Assembly (NCBI GenBank): GCA_947174415.1
Contig: CAMWIW010000003.1
Span: forward strand, 62,001 to 126,000
Length of the DNA: 64,000 nucleotides
Source of the DNA: an uncultured Clostridia bacterium
GTDB lineage: Bacteria; Bacillota; Clostridia; Christensenellales; Borkfalkiaceae
Reading direction: 5' to 3'
In this document: positions 50,298-57,772 of the stretch, in pieces
Layout of the letters: each line of letters opens with the position of its first letter
Position numbering within the stretch: position 1 is the first letter of the stretch
The notes under the pieces: model-generated
Told to the model about the DNA's origin: nothing
The model's input: the letters and a program-made list of their open reading frames with translations, nothing else
Database searches by the model: none
Program-made: the position numbers and the translations under genes

Positions 50298-52163
50298 TCA
50301 ATTTTCAAAGAATGAGCTTTTGCTACCTATAAAAGTAACTATTGCGTCGTAATCAACCAAGTCCTTGACCTCTGCAAACAGTTCGCTGAGGGTGGTAAAA
50401 TTACCGGTAATAACGTTTACGCTAGTCAAAATCGTTGCCGATACATTGTTCTCGCTTTTAAAATCCGTATTAAAGCTGTCAACGTAATCGCTCTGTACGA
50501 ACAACAAAGGAATCGAAGTTTTTGTCTTTTGGTAAGAAATTTTGCCGTTTGCGTCGGTGGTAGCAACCACGTACCAAACGTCCTTCATTTCGATGTCGAA
50601 CCTGCGCGAGGTTGCGCGAGTGGGGTGGGCAATGCCAACAAGCTTAGTCTTTATAGGTGAAGAGTTTCCGTTGATATAAATCGTATCAAGATTAGTGCCG
50701 TTCGTTGCGTCCTCGACCTTTACGGAAATTATCCCGCTCACGTCGTACAAATTAATCCAAAGTGTATCGTAATCGATTTTGCTGACGTTTTCGGTTACTT
50801 CGCCGCCTATCATAGCGCCCGTTTGAGAATTGTAAATTTCTTCGTAAGCGTGAATTAACAAATCTTCCGTTTCGCGTTTATTTGACACTATTGCGGTGTA
50901 AACAGAGTTGGAATAAATCACCGCGCTCGTCTTAATTCCCGTGTTCTCCGTGCCGAAATACTCATAAAGATAACCCAAAACCGCATTGTCGTTTCTTATA
51001 AATTCCAATTGCTGCAAAACGCCCTTGCCGCTAACCGTGTATTCGACCGCAAGCTTTAAACTTTGGTCGGTTGACTGATATTTAAGCGCAATACCGTTTG
51101 TAAGCTGTATCCTGCAGTAATCGTTAGTGCCGTCGGTGGAAAGCTCCGCGTTTACAGTTCCGTTCCCTATAAACAAGCTTACGGTATCCTGTTGCGTTTC
51201 GATTTTAAGTTTAAACGTGCTGCCCGCAATAGTTACGCTGCCTGTAAAGCTCTTATAATCTTCGGGGTGGGTGTTAATGAAATTCTGATATACGCTTGCA
51301 ATCGCGTCGCCTGCCGTAAATACTACGTTTGCACCAGAAAGCGCGGTATCGGTATAACCGAGAACGTCGTAAACGACGTTCATCTGTTTGCCTATGGGGC
51401 GCTTACCGATATTATTTACGTTTACAAAACTTGCAAAGCTGTTCGAACCTTCCATTCCGCCTACGGGCAAAGAGGAGTAAGCCATATTCTCCAAACTTAA
51501 CGCTTCGGGCAGAAAATCCCACGGCTCTGGTCTGTTAAGTACGGAACTGACCAAATTTTTTGCAACGTCGGCTAAGGAATAAATCTTCAACGTAGCTTTG
51601 AGGGTCTTCGTAACGTAGTTTGGGTTAGAAATAGTTGCAGTAACTTCGTATTCGCCTGTATCTGTTTTGTCATTGTTAATATAACTTACGGTCGTGCCCA
51701 CGGGCAAAGCGCTTTCGTCTACCGAAAGAGAGTGGACTTGTCCGTCGTGCAAGACGTTTGCGCCTTCAAACTCAATCTCGCCGAATTCCGCTTTATTAAT
51801 AACGAGCGTAGCGTTAAGTGCTTTCGTCTGATAGCCTTCACAAGTTAAAGTTGCTTTTGCGTTGTAATTACCTGCGTTCGTTGCCTTGTTGTTTTCGTAT
51901 TCCACCGACGCTCCTTGTGGAAGGTTGCCTGTAATAGTTACGGTCTTTTCGCTACCGTCGTAAACAAACGAAACGTTTGCAAACGTGATACCCGCAAACT
52001 GTTTAAGGGTGGGGGTATCTTGTCCGCCGCTTTCTTCGGTTTCGCTTCCGGAAGAGCCGTTGCCTTGGTCGCATGCTGTGAACGTCAGCGCAACCGCAGC
52101 CGCAATCAAAAGCGCAAAAAACAAAATCAACAACCGTTTCGTTAAGTTAAAACTAATCTTCAT
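50298..52163 (-). CDS. Lipoprotein with MBG/YGX-type beta domains, function unknown
   Basis: Lipobox FTAC (Cys31) then a Gly/Ser/Glu linker. Residues about 58-130 and 132-200 are two similar modules (FVYDGSEKTVTI-GNLPQGASVEYENNKATNAGNYNAKATL and VLHDGQVHSLSV-ALPVGTTVSYINNDKTDTGEYEVTATI), like the MBG-type surface repeats. The C-terminal 400 residues are beta-rich and unrecognised. Start follows GGAGG. A surface anchoring or binding role is inferred only from layout. Confidence 0.65.
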   Translation of the reverse strand: MKISFNLTKRLLILFFALLIAAAVALTFTACDQGNGSSGSETEESGGQDTPTLKQFAGITFANVSFVYDGSEKTVTITGNLPQGASVEYENNKATNAGNYNAKATLTCEGYQTKALNATLVINKAEFGEIEFEGANVLHDGQVHSLSVDESALPVGTTVSYINNDKTDTGEYEVTATISNPNYVTKTLKATLKIYSLADVAKNLVSSVLNRPEPWDFLPEALSLENMAYSSLPVGGMEGSNSFASFVNVNNIGKRPIGKQMNVVYDVLGYTDTALSGANVVFTAGDAIASVYQNFINTHPEDYKSFTGSVTIAGSTFKLKIETQQDTVSLFIGNGTVNAELSTDGTNDYCRIQLTNGIALKYQSTDQSLKLAVEYTVSGKGVLQQLEFIRNDNAVLGYLYEYFGTENTGIKTSAVIYSNSVYTAIVSNKRETEDLLIHAYEEIYNSQTGAMIGGEVTENVSKIDYDTLWINLYDVSGIISVKVEDATNGTNLDTIYINGNSSPIKTKLVGIAHPTRATSRRFDIEMKDVWYVVATTDANGKISYQKTKTSIPLLFVQSDYVDSFNTDFKSENNVSATILTSVNVITGNFTTLSELFAEVKDLVDYDAIVTFIGSKSSFFEN

Positions 52164-52292
52164 TTTAGCCTCCGTTAATTAATTAGGTAATTAAATTTTA
52201 ACAGTATTGGATATGCAATGTATACCGATTTATCTAACGAGTTGGTTGAGTTTATAAACTTTCGGTCGAATTGAGTAAAATAAATCAAACGC

Positions 52293-52321
52293 TTTACAAG
52301 CTGATTATTTTGTGCTATACT
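52293..52321 (+). promoter_or_regulatory. Promoter of nrdR
   Basis: TTTACA (52293-52298), 17-nt spacer, TATACT (52316-52321); start codon 52362 follows AAAGGGG. Confidence 0.7.
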
Positions 52322-52361
52322 GTAAATTATGATACTACATACTGTGTAAAGGGGATAAATT

Positions 52362-52823
52362 ATGAGATGTTTATTTTGCGGCTGTGAAGATAGCAAGGTA
52401 ATAGACAGCCGTTCCGCCGACGAGGGCAGAACGATAAGACGGCGCAGAGAATGTACCAACTGCGGCAAGCGTTATACCACATATGAAACGATAGAAGATA
52501 CGCCTGTTCTCGTTGTAAAAACGAGCGGTCTCCGTCAGGCTTTCGATTCAGGAAAAATTAAAAACGGTATTATTAAGGCTTGTGAAAAACGCCCCGTTTC
52601 ATTGACGGCAATCGACGAAATGGTTTCGGTTGTAACCAAAAAAGTTTACAACTCTATGGAGCAGGAAATTTCTTCGAAGCAGATAGGCGAGCTCGTTATG
52701 GACGAACTTAAAAAGGTTGACGAAGTGGCGTACGTTCGCTATGCAAGCGTATACCGTTCTTTTAAAGATATCCCCAGCTTTATGGACGAATTGCAGAAGC
52801 TTATCGATAGCAAAAAACTTTAA
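52362..52823 (+). CDS. nrdR: Transcriptional repressor NrdR
   Basis: Regulator of ribonucleotide reductase genes. Zinc ribbon [34 protein letters not shown] (four Cys) and an ATP-cone domain (about 47-137: [36 protein letters not shown]). 153 residues, normal length. No ribonucleotide reductase gene is in the window. Confidence 0.94.
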   Translation: [153 protein letters not shown]

Positions 52824-52861
52824 TAGACCCCAATATATGCTTGAAATACCGCATTTTTAAG
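52822..52861 (+). repeat. Dispersed repeat copy D (nrdR-ispG gap)
   Basis: AATAGACCCCAATATATGC followed by TTGAAATACCGCATTTTTAA. It shares the nrdR stop codon and fills the gap to ispG. Confidence 0.8.
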
Positions 52862-52873
52862 CAAAATTCGATT

Positions 52874-53929
52874 ATGACTTATTTGACAAAAAAAATCAAT
52901 ATCGGCGGCGTTACAATCGGCGGCGGAGCAAGCGTTAAAATCCAGTCGATGTGCACGACGAAAACCTGTGATACGGAGAGGACTGTAAATCAGATTGCTG
53001 CGTTGGAAGAGGCAGGTTGTGAAATTATCAGGGTTTCTGTTCTTGACGAAGAGGACGCCCGCGCCGTCAAAATAATAAAGGATAAAATCAAGATACCGCT
53101 CGTTGCGGATATTCATTTTTCTTCGCGCCTTGCCGTGCTCGCGATAGAAAACGGTGCGGATAAAGTGCGCATCAATCCCGGCAATATCGGCGGCGAAAAC
53201 GAAATAAAGCTCGTGGCAGACTGCATAAGAACGCATAAAATTGCCGTTCGCGTAGGCGCAAACACGGGCAGCGTAGAGAAAGATTTTTTAAACAAATACG
53301 GCAAGAACGAAATTTCCCTCGTCGAAAGCGCGTTAAAAAGCGTTTCGGTGCTTGAAAAACACGGCGTTAACGATATCGTTATTTCCGTCAAAGCCTCGTC
53401 CGTGCCCCTCACGGTAAAGGCGTACAGACTTCTTGCTTCCAAAACCGACTATCCATTGCATCTCGGCGTAACAGAGGCTGGTACGGAGCAAATGGCGGTC
53501 GTCAAATCGTCCGCGGCGCTCGGTGCGCTTCTGTTGGACGGAATAGGCGACACAATCCGCGTTTCCATTACCGACGACCCCGTAAAAGAGGTGCTTGCTG
53601 CAAGACGGCTTCTTCGCGCAGTCGGGCTTGACGAAAATTTCGTAAACGTAATTTCCTGCCCTACTTGCGGGAGATGTATGTGGAATTCGATGGAGCTTGC
53701 AAAAAAAGTAACGACTTTCGTCGAAGGCATCAAAAAGAAATTAAAAATTGCAGTTATGGGTTGCGTGGTTAACGGACCGGGCGAAGCGAAGGACTGCGAC
53801 TTGGGTATTGCGGGCGCGCAGGATTATTGCGTAATTTTCAGAAACGGTGAAATCGTAAGAAAGGTTTCGGCGTCCGGTGCCGAAGAAGAGTTTTTTAAGG
53901 AGATTAAAGCGTTAATCAATGACCGCTGA
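52874..53929 (+). CDS. ispG: 4-hydroxy-3-methylbut-2-en-1-yl diphosphate synthase (flavodoxin)
   Basis: Penultimate step of the MEP isoprenoid pathway, a [4Fe-4S] enzyme. I start at ATG 52874 (TYLTKKINIGGVTIGGG); the ribosome-binding site is weak. KIQSMCTTKTCD, ADIHF, RINPGNIG and the cluster ligands in SCPTCGRCMW and VMGCVVNGPGEAKDCDLGIAG are present. 351 residues. It overlaps the exonuclease gene by 11 nt. Confidence 0.94.
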   Translation: MTYLTKKINIGGVTIGGGASVKIQSMCTTKTCDTERTVNQIAALEEAGCEIIRVSVLDEEDARAVKIIKDKIKIPLVADIHFSSRLAVLAIENGADKVRINPGNIGGENEIKLVADCIRTHKIAVRVGANTGSVEKDFLNKYGKNEISLVESALKSVSVLEKHGVNDIVISVKASSVPLTVKAYRLLASKTDYPLHLGVTEAGTEQMAVVKSSAALGALLLDGIGDTIRVSITDDPVKEVLAARRLLRAVGLDENFVNVISCPTCGRCMWNSMELAKKVTTFVEGIKKKLKIAVMGCVVNGPGEAKDCDLGIAGAQDYCVIFRNGEIVRKVSASGAEEEFFKEIKALINDR

Positions 53930-55454
53930 AATTATAGAAGAAATCCGTTCGGTCGGCAAAAATCTCAGCCGTGCGATATTGCGCGGTCTGACTTTGGATA
54001 GAGCCCGAAGAACCGTAACGGCAAATATAATAACGGACGAGGCGTTCACTCCCGCCGACGAGCGTGGAGCGGACGCTATTATCAGAAAATTCGTACCCGA
54101 CTACTTTGAAAGCAAAGTAATAATTTCAAAGCTTGCGCCCGACGAAGAAATGGTAAGGCGGAAGATAGAAGAGGCTGTCTGCGCGTGTTCTAACGTGGTC
54201 TACGCTACGCTTGGCAAGGACGATATTAAAGTTAAAAAAACGGAAAACGGTTTCGAGTATCGGATTGCAGTTGCGCCTTCGATTGCTCCCGCAAACCTCT
54301 GCGAAAAAGTGAACGAATTTCTTACATCGAGATTTTGCGGCAGCTTTTCTGGCGAGTGCGTAGTATCGGATAAGAACCTCGAAGATTTGGAGGTGGAAGA
54401 AAGGCAGGACGAAATCGAGTTCGAAATGCCTGTCCGCACTTTTACTATTGAGGATTTCGAGATTTTAGAGGGTGAAAAAATCCGAACTACCGCAGTCTAT
54501 ATGAGCGACTTGAACCTTGTCGGCGACGAGGTTATTATCTGCGGCACGATTGAGGATATTCGCGAAAGAACTTACACCAATAAGAAGGGCGTTGAAAAAA
54601 CTTATTTTAATTTCGTCTTGTCGGACACCACTTCGAGGGCATACGCAACGTATTTCCCAAGACTTAAAACGATAGAAAAGATCAAGCAGTTAAAGGTTGG
54701 GGACAGCATCGTCTGTACGGGCTTGAACGAGTCTTTCAACGGCAATTTGCGCTACACGGCTAAAACGATCGATTTCGGTAGAACGCCCAAGGGCTTCGTG
54801 CCCGAAAAGCGCGCGTCTAAGCCCGTTCCCAAATACTATAAAACCGTCCACCCCGAACCTTATACCGATTTCGAGCAGACTTTTCTCTTCAAGGACAGAA
54901 CAACTCCGGCTTGCCTTAAAAACAATACTTTCGTTGTTTTCGATTTGGAAACCACGGGTTTAAACTCCTCACCCGTTTCGGGTAATATGGATAAAATAAT
55001 CGAAATAGGCGCGTACAAAATCACGGACGGCGAAATCAGCGAATGTTTTTCGACTTTTATCAACCCCGAAAGAAAGCTGTCTGAAGAGATAATAAATCTT
55101 ACAGGCATCACTGAGGATATGGTCGCCGACGCGCCCAAGACCGAAGAGGTTATGCCCGACTTTTTCAAATTCTGTCAGGGCAGTATTCTCGTCGGGCACA
55201 ATATCGCGGGGTTCGACTTTAAATTCATAGACCATTATTGCGCAAACTGCGGGTACATATTAGAGCGTAAAATAATCGATACTATACCCCTTTCGCAAGA
55301 GCTTTTGTTTCTTTCCAACTATAAGTTGAATACCGTTGCCGATAAATTCAATATAGCTTTTAACCATCACCGCGCAACGGACGACGCGCTTGCAACGGCA
55401 AAAATTTTCATGGAGCTTATAAAAATGAAAAAATCTTTGCCAAAATTCCAATAA
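53919..55454 (+). CDS. PolC-derived protein: N-terminal region, OB fold and 3'-5' exonuclease, no polymerase
   Basis: Matches the N-terminal third of DNA polymerase III PolC. Residues about 1-180 resemble the PolC N-terminal domains, about 190-300 an OB fold (EGEKIRTTAVYMSDLNLVGDEVIICGTI), and about 335-505 a DEDDh exonuclease with D342/E344 (FDLETTGL), D433 (GHNIAGFDF) and H484/D489 (HHRATDD), all intact. The PHP, polymerase and C-terminal domains (about 900 residues in PolC) are absent; the frame ends cleanly with a stop and rimP follows with its own promoter. It occupies the place where Clostridia carry polC, between ispG and rimP. Likely an active nuclease, role unknown. Confidence 0.8.
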   Translation: MTAEIIEEIRSVGKNLSRAILRGLTLDRARRTVTANIITDEAFTPADERGADAIIRKFVPDYFESKVIISKLAPDEEMVRRKIEEAVCACSNVVYATLGKDDIKVKKTENGFEYRIAVAPSIAPANLCEKVNEFLTSRFCGSFSGECVVSDKNLEDLEVEERQDEIEFEMPVRTFTIEDFEILEGEKIRTTAVYMSDLNLVGDEVIICGTIEDIRERTYTNKKGVEKTYFNFVLSDTTSRAYATYFPRLKTIEKIKQLKVGDSIVCTGLNESFNGNLRYTAKTIDFGRTPKGFVPEKRASKPVPKYYKTVHPEPYTDFEQTFLFKDRTTPACLKNNTFVVFDLETTGLNSSPVSGNMDKIIEIGAYKITDGEISECFSTFINPERKLSEEIINLTGITEDMVADAPKTEEVMPDFFKFCQGSILVGHNIAGFDFKFIDHYCANCGYILERKIIDTIPLSQELLFLSNYKLNTVADKFNIAFNHHRATDDALATAKIFMELIKMKKSLPKFQ

Positions 55455-55467
55455 TTTCAAAAAACGC

Positions 55468-55496
55468 TTGCATTTTCAAGGTCTGTGTGCTAAAAT
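55468..55496 (+). promoter_or_regulatory. Promoter of the rimP-nusA-infB operon
   Basis: TTGCAT (55468-55473), 17-nt spacer, TAAAAT (55491-55496). Confidence 0.75.
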
Positions 55497-55499
55497 AAA

Positions 55500-55560
55500 C
55501 TCAACCTTAATCGTAAGTTAAGATTGAGTGCCTTGACAAAAGGCACTCAATCCTTTTTAA
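55500..55560 (+). terminator. Attenuator in the rimP-nusA leader
   Basis: A terminator stem ATTGAGTGCC / GGCACTCAAT (55523-55532 with 55542-55551) and CCTTTTT end 10 nt before rimP. An alternative hairpin (55500-55510 with 55518-55528) uses the same ATTGAG, so the two exclude each other. NusA-dependent autoregulation at a leader terminator of this operon is known in Bacillus subtilis; here it is inferred. Confidence 0.75.
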
Positions 55561-55569
55561 GAAGGTATT

Positions 55570-56028
55570 ATGCAAATCAAACCAATAAGCGAAATTCAGA
55601 ATTTTCTTGAAAAATTCGCAACCCCTATGGGCATTGAAATAGTCGAAGTGGAGTGGAACGACAAGTCCGCCGCTTTGACCGTTTATATTGAAACGGAAAC
55701 GGGCGTAGACCTTGATACCTGCGAAAAATTCCACAACGCAATTCTCGAACCCATTGACGGGCTTGACCCAAGTTTCGACGCGCCCTATACGCTTAACGTT
55801 TCAAGTCCGGGGCTCGACCGTCCTTTCAAAACCGCAAGGGACTTTGAAAGAAACTTGCAAAAGGAAGTGGAAGTAAAGCTTTACGCACCCTTGAAGGGAC
55901 AGAAATTTATAGAAGGCTTTTTAACCGATTTCGACGACAATTCGGTAACTGTCAAAACTGAAAAGGAAGAAGTTAAAATCAGCCGCAATAAAATCGCAAA
56001 AATAAACAAAGCAATAAAATTTGACTAA
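55570..56028 (+). CDS. rimP: Ribosome maturation factor RimP
   Basis: Assists 30S assembly. Two-domain protein: VEVEWNDKSAALTVYIETETGVDLDTCEKF, LNVSSPGLDRPFKTARDFER and the C-terminal SH3-like domain GFLTDFDDNSVTV. 152 residues. The start follows AGAAGG; a leader attenuator precedes it. Confidence 0.93.
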   Translation: MQIKPISEIQNFLEKFATPMGIEIVEVEWNDKSAALTVYIETETGVDLDTCEKFHNAILEPIDGLDPSFDAPYTLNVSSPGLDRPFKTARDFERNLQKEVEVKLYAPLKGQKFIEGFLTDFDDNSVTVKTEKEEVKISRNKIAKINKAIKFD

Positions 56029-56050
56029 GAAATTTTTCGGGAGAAACAAA

Positions 56051-57154
56051 ATGATTAACAAAGACTTTTTTGCCGCACTTCTGGATTTGGAGAAGGAAAA
56101 AGGAATACCTCAGGAAGTGTTTTTAGAGGCACTCGAAAACGCCCTTATTTCGGCTTGCAAAAAACAGTACGCCGGTACGGTAGGCACGGTGGATATTAAG
56201 ATGAACCCCGAAAAGGGCTCGATTGACTTTTATATGGTTAAGACCGTCGTTAGCGAGGTTGAAGACCCCGAAAACGAAATCACGCTCGAAAAGGCGCGTG
56301 AAGTCAAAAAGAGCTATAAGCTCGGCGATAAATATACGGAAAAAATCGTTCCCAAGGATTTCAGCCGTATAGCCGCACAAACCGCAAAGCAGGTAATTTT
56401 ACAAAAACTCCACGAAACCGAGCGCGACGCCGCTATGAACGAATTCTCCGATAAAGAGGGTGAACTTCTCGTTGGCGTTGTCAGAAAAATCGACGCAAAG
56501 AACGTGTATATCGAACTTGGCAAAGGACAGGTGGAAGGACTTATGATGCCTTCCGACCAAGTCCCCGGCGAAACCTATAACGTAAACGATAAAATTAAAG
56601 TTTTCGTAAAGCGCATTAAAAGCGGTTTCCACGGCGCGCAGGTTCTCGTCAGCCGTTCCGCTCCCGGTCTTGTAAGAAAGCTTTTCGAGGAAGAAGTTCC
56701 CGAAATAAAGCAAGGCACGGTAGTTATCAAGTCAATCAGCCGTGAAGCGGGCGAAAGAACAAAAATCGCAATCTTTTCTGAGGACGAAAGAGTTGACGCA
56801 ATCGGCTCGTGCGTGGGCAACAAGGGCGCAAGGGTAAACGCGATAGTCGAAGAACTTAAAGGCGAAAAAATCGATATTATTCCTTGGAGCGAAAACCCGC
56901 TTGAATTTATCGCAAAGGCGCTGTCGCCCGCAAAAGTAATTTCGGTAACGCAGCTTGACGGTGAAAAGACGGCTATGGCTGTCGTTCCCGACGATAAGCT
57001 TTCGCTTGCCATAGGCAAAAACGGACAAAACGCCCGTCTTGCCGTAAGGTTAACGGGGTGGAAAATCGACGTTAAAAGCCAGTCCGCAGCAGTCAAACTC
57101 GGTTTGAACGCAGGTATTGAAGAAACGGAAGAAACTTTGGAAGAAGAGAACTGA
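56051..57154 (+). CDS. nusA: Transcription termination/antitermination factor NusA
   Basis: I start at ATG 56051 (GGGAGAAAC upstream), giving 367 residues with the standard NusA opening NKDFFAALLDLEKEKGI. N-terminal domain (about 1-125), S1 domain (about 135-200: EGELLVGVVRKIDAKNVYIELGKG), KH1 (IGSCVGNKGARVNAIVEELKGEKIDI) and KH2 (LAIGKNGQNARLAVRLTGWKIDV). No acidic C-terminal repeats, as usual for Firmicutes. Overlaps ylxR by 1 nt. Confidence 0.95.
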   Translation: MINKDFFAALLDLEKEKGIPQEVFLEALENALISACKKQYAGTVGTVDIKMNPEKGSIDFYMVKTVVSEVEDPENEITLEKAREVKKSYKLGDKYTEKIVPKDFSRIAAQTAKQVILQKLHETERDAAMNEFSDKEGELLVGVVRKIDAKNVYIELGKGQVEGLMMPSDQVPGETYNVNDKIKVFVKRIKSGFHGAQVLVSRSAPGLVRKLFEEEVPEIKQGTVVIKSISREAGERTKIAIFSEDERVDAIGSCVGNKGARVNAIVEELKGEKIDIIPWSENPLEFIAKALSPAKVISVTQLDGEKTAMAVVPDDKLSLAIGKNGQNARLAVRLTGWKIDVKSQSAAVKLGLNAGIEETEETLEEEN

Positions 57155-57429
57155 TGTCGGAGAAAAAAATACCGCTTAGAATGTGCTTGTCGTGCAGAGA
57201 GCTGAAAGAAAAACGAGATATGCTCCGTGTTGTAAAAAACTCCGAGGGCAAAATCTTTATCGATTTTTCTTCCAAGGCATCGGGGCGCGGTGCGTATATA
57301 TGCAATAACCCCGAATGTGTAAAAAAACTGAGAAAACAGCGCATTCTTAACAAAGTCTTTTCTTGCGCGGTAGACGACGAAATCTATACCGCAATAGAGG
57401 AGGAATACTTTGGCAAACAGCAAAATTGA
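57154..57429 (+). CDS. rnpM: YlxR/RnpM family RNA-binding protein
   Basis: 91-residue protein with the family motif RMCLSCRELKEKRDMLRVVK and GRGAYICNNPECVKKL. YlxR (RnpM) of Firmicutes binds RNase P RNA and modulates it. It sits between nusA and the L7Ae-like gene as in other Firmicutes. Start overlaps nusA stop (TGATG). Confidence 0.88.
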   Translation: MSEKKIPLRMCLSCRELKEKRDMLRVVKNSEGKIFIDFSSKASGRGAYICNNPECVKKLRKQRILNKVFSCAVDDEIYTAIEEEYFGKQQN

Positions 57430-57733
57430 TACTTATATAGGTTTTTGCATAAAGTCCGGAAAAATTTCTATCGGCTCTGGCGCGATAGCTACCTTAAAAG
57501 GCGGGGTAAAACTCCTCGTTCTTGACGGCACTGCGGCGAAAAACTCGAAAAGGCTTGCGCTTAAATTCAAAAACCGCTTTAATTGCCCGCTTATTATCTG
57601 TAAATCGGGCTTTGAACGAGTAGTTAACCGCGAGGGCGCGAAGATAGCCGCCATACGCGACGAAGAGCTTTCAAAAGCAATTTTGCAAAATTCTGACGAC
57701 AATTACGAATTATACACCGAAGGCAGTATCTAA
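57410..57733 (+). CDS. L7Ae-family ribosomal protein YlxQ
   Basis: 107 residues, TTG start with GAGGAGG upstream, overlapping ylxR by 20 nt. L7Ae/L30e fold: GFCIKSGKISIGSGAIATLKGGVKLLVLDGTAAKNSKRL. Such proteins bind kink-turn RNA. Function of YlxQ itself is poorly defined. Confidence 0.85.
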   Translation: MANSKIDTYIGFCIKSGKISIGSGAIATLKGGVKLLVLDGTAAKNSKRLALKFKNRFNCPLIICKSGFERVVNREGAKIAAIRDEELSKAILQNSDDNYELYTEGSI

Positions 57734-57772
57734 GATTTATATTTAAAAAGGCAGCATAAAAAGGGATATTAT

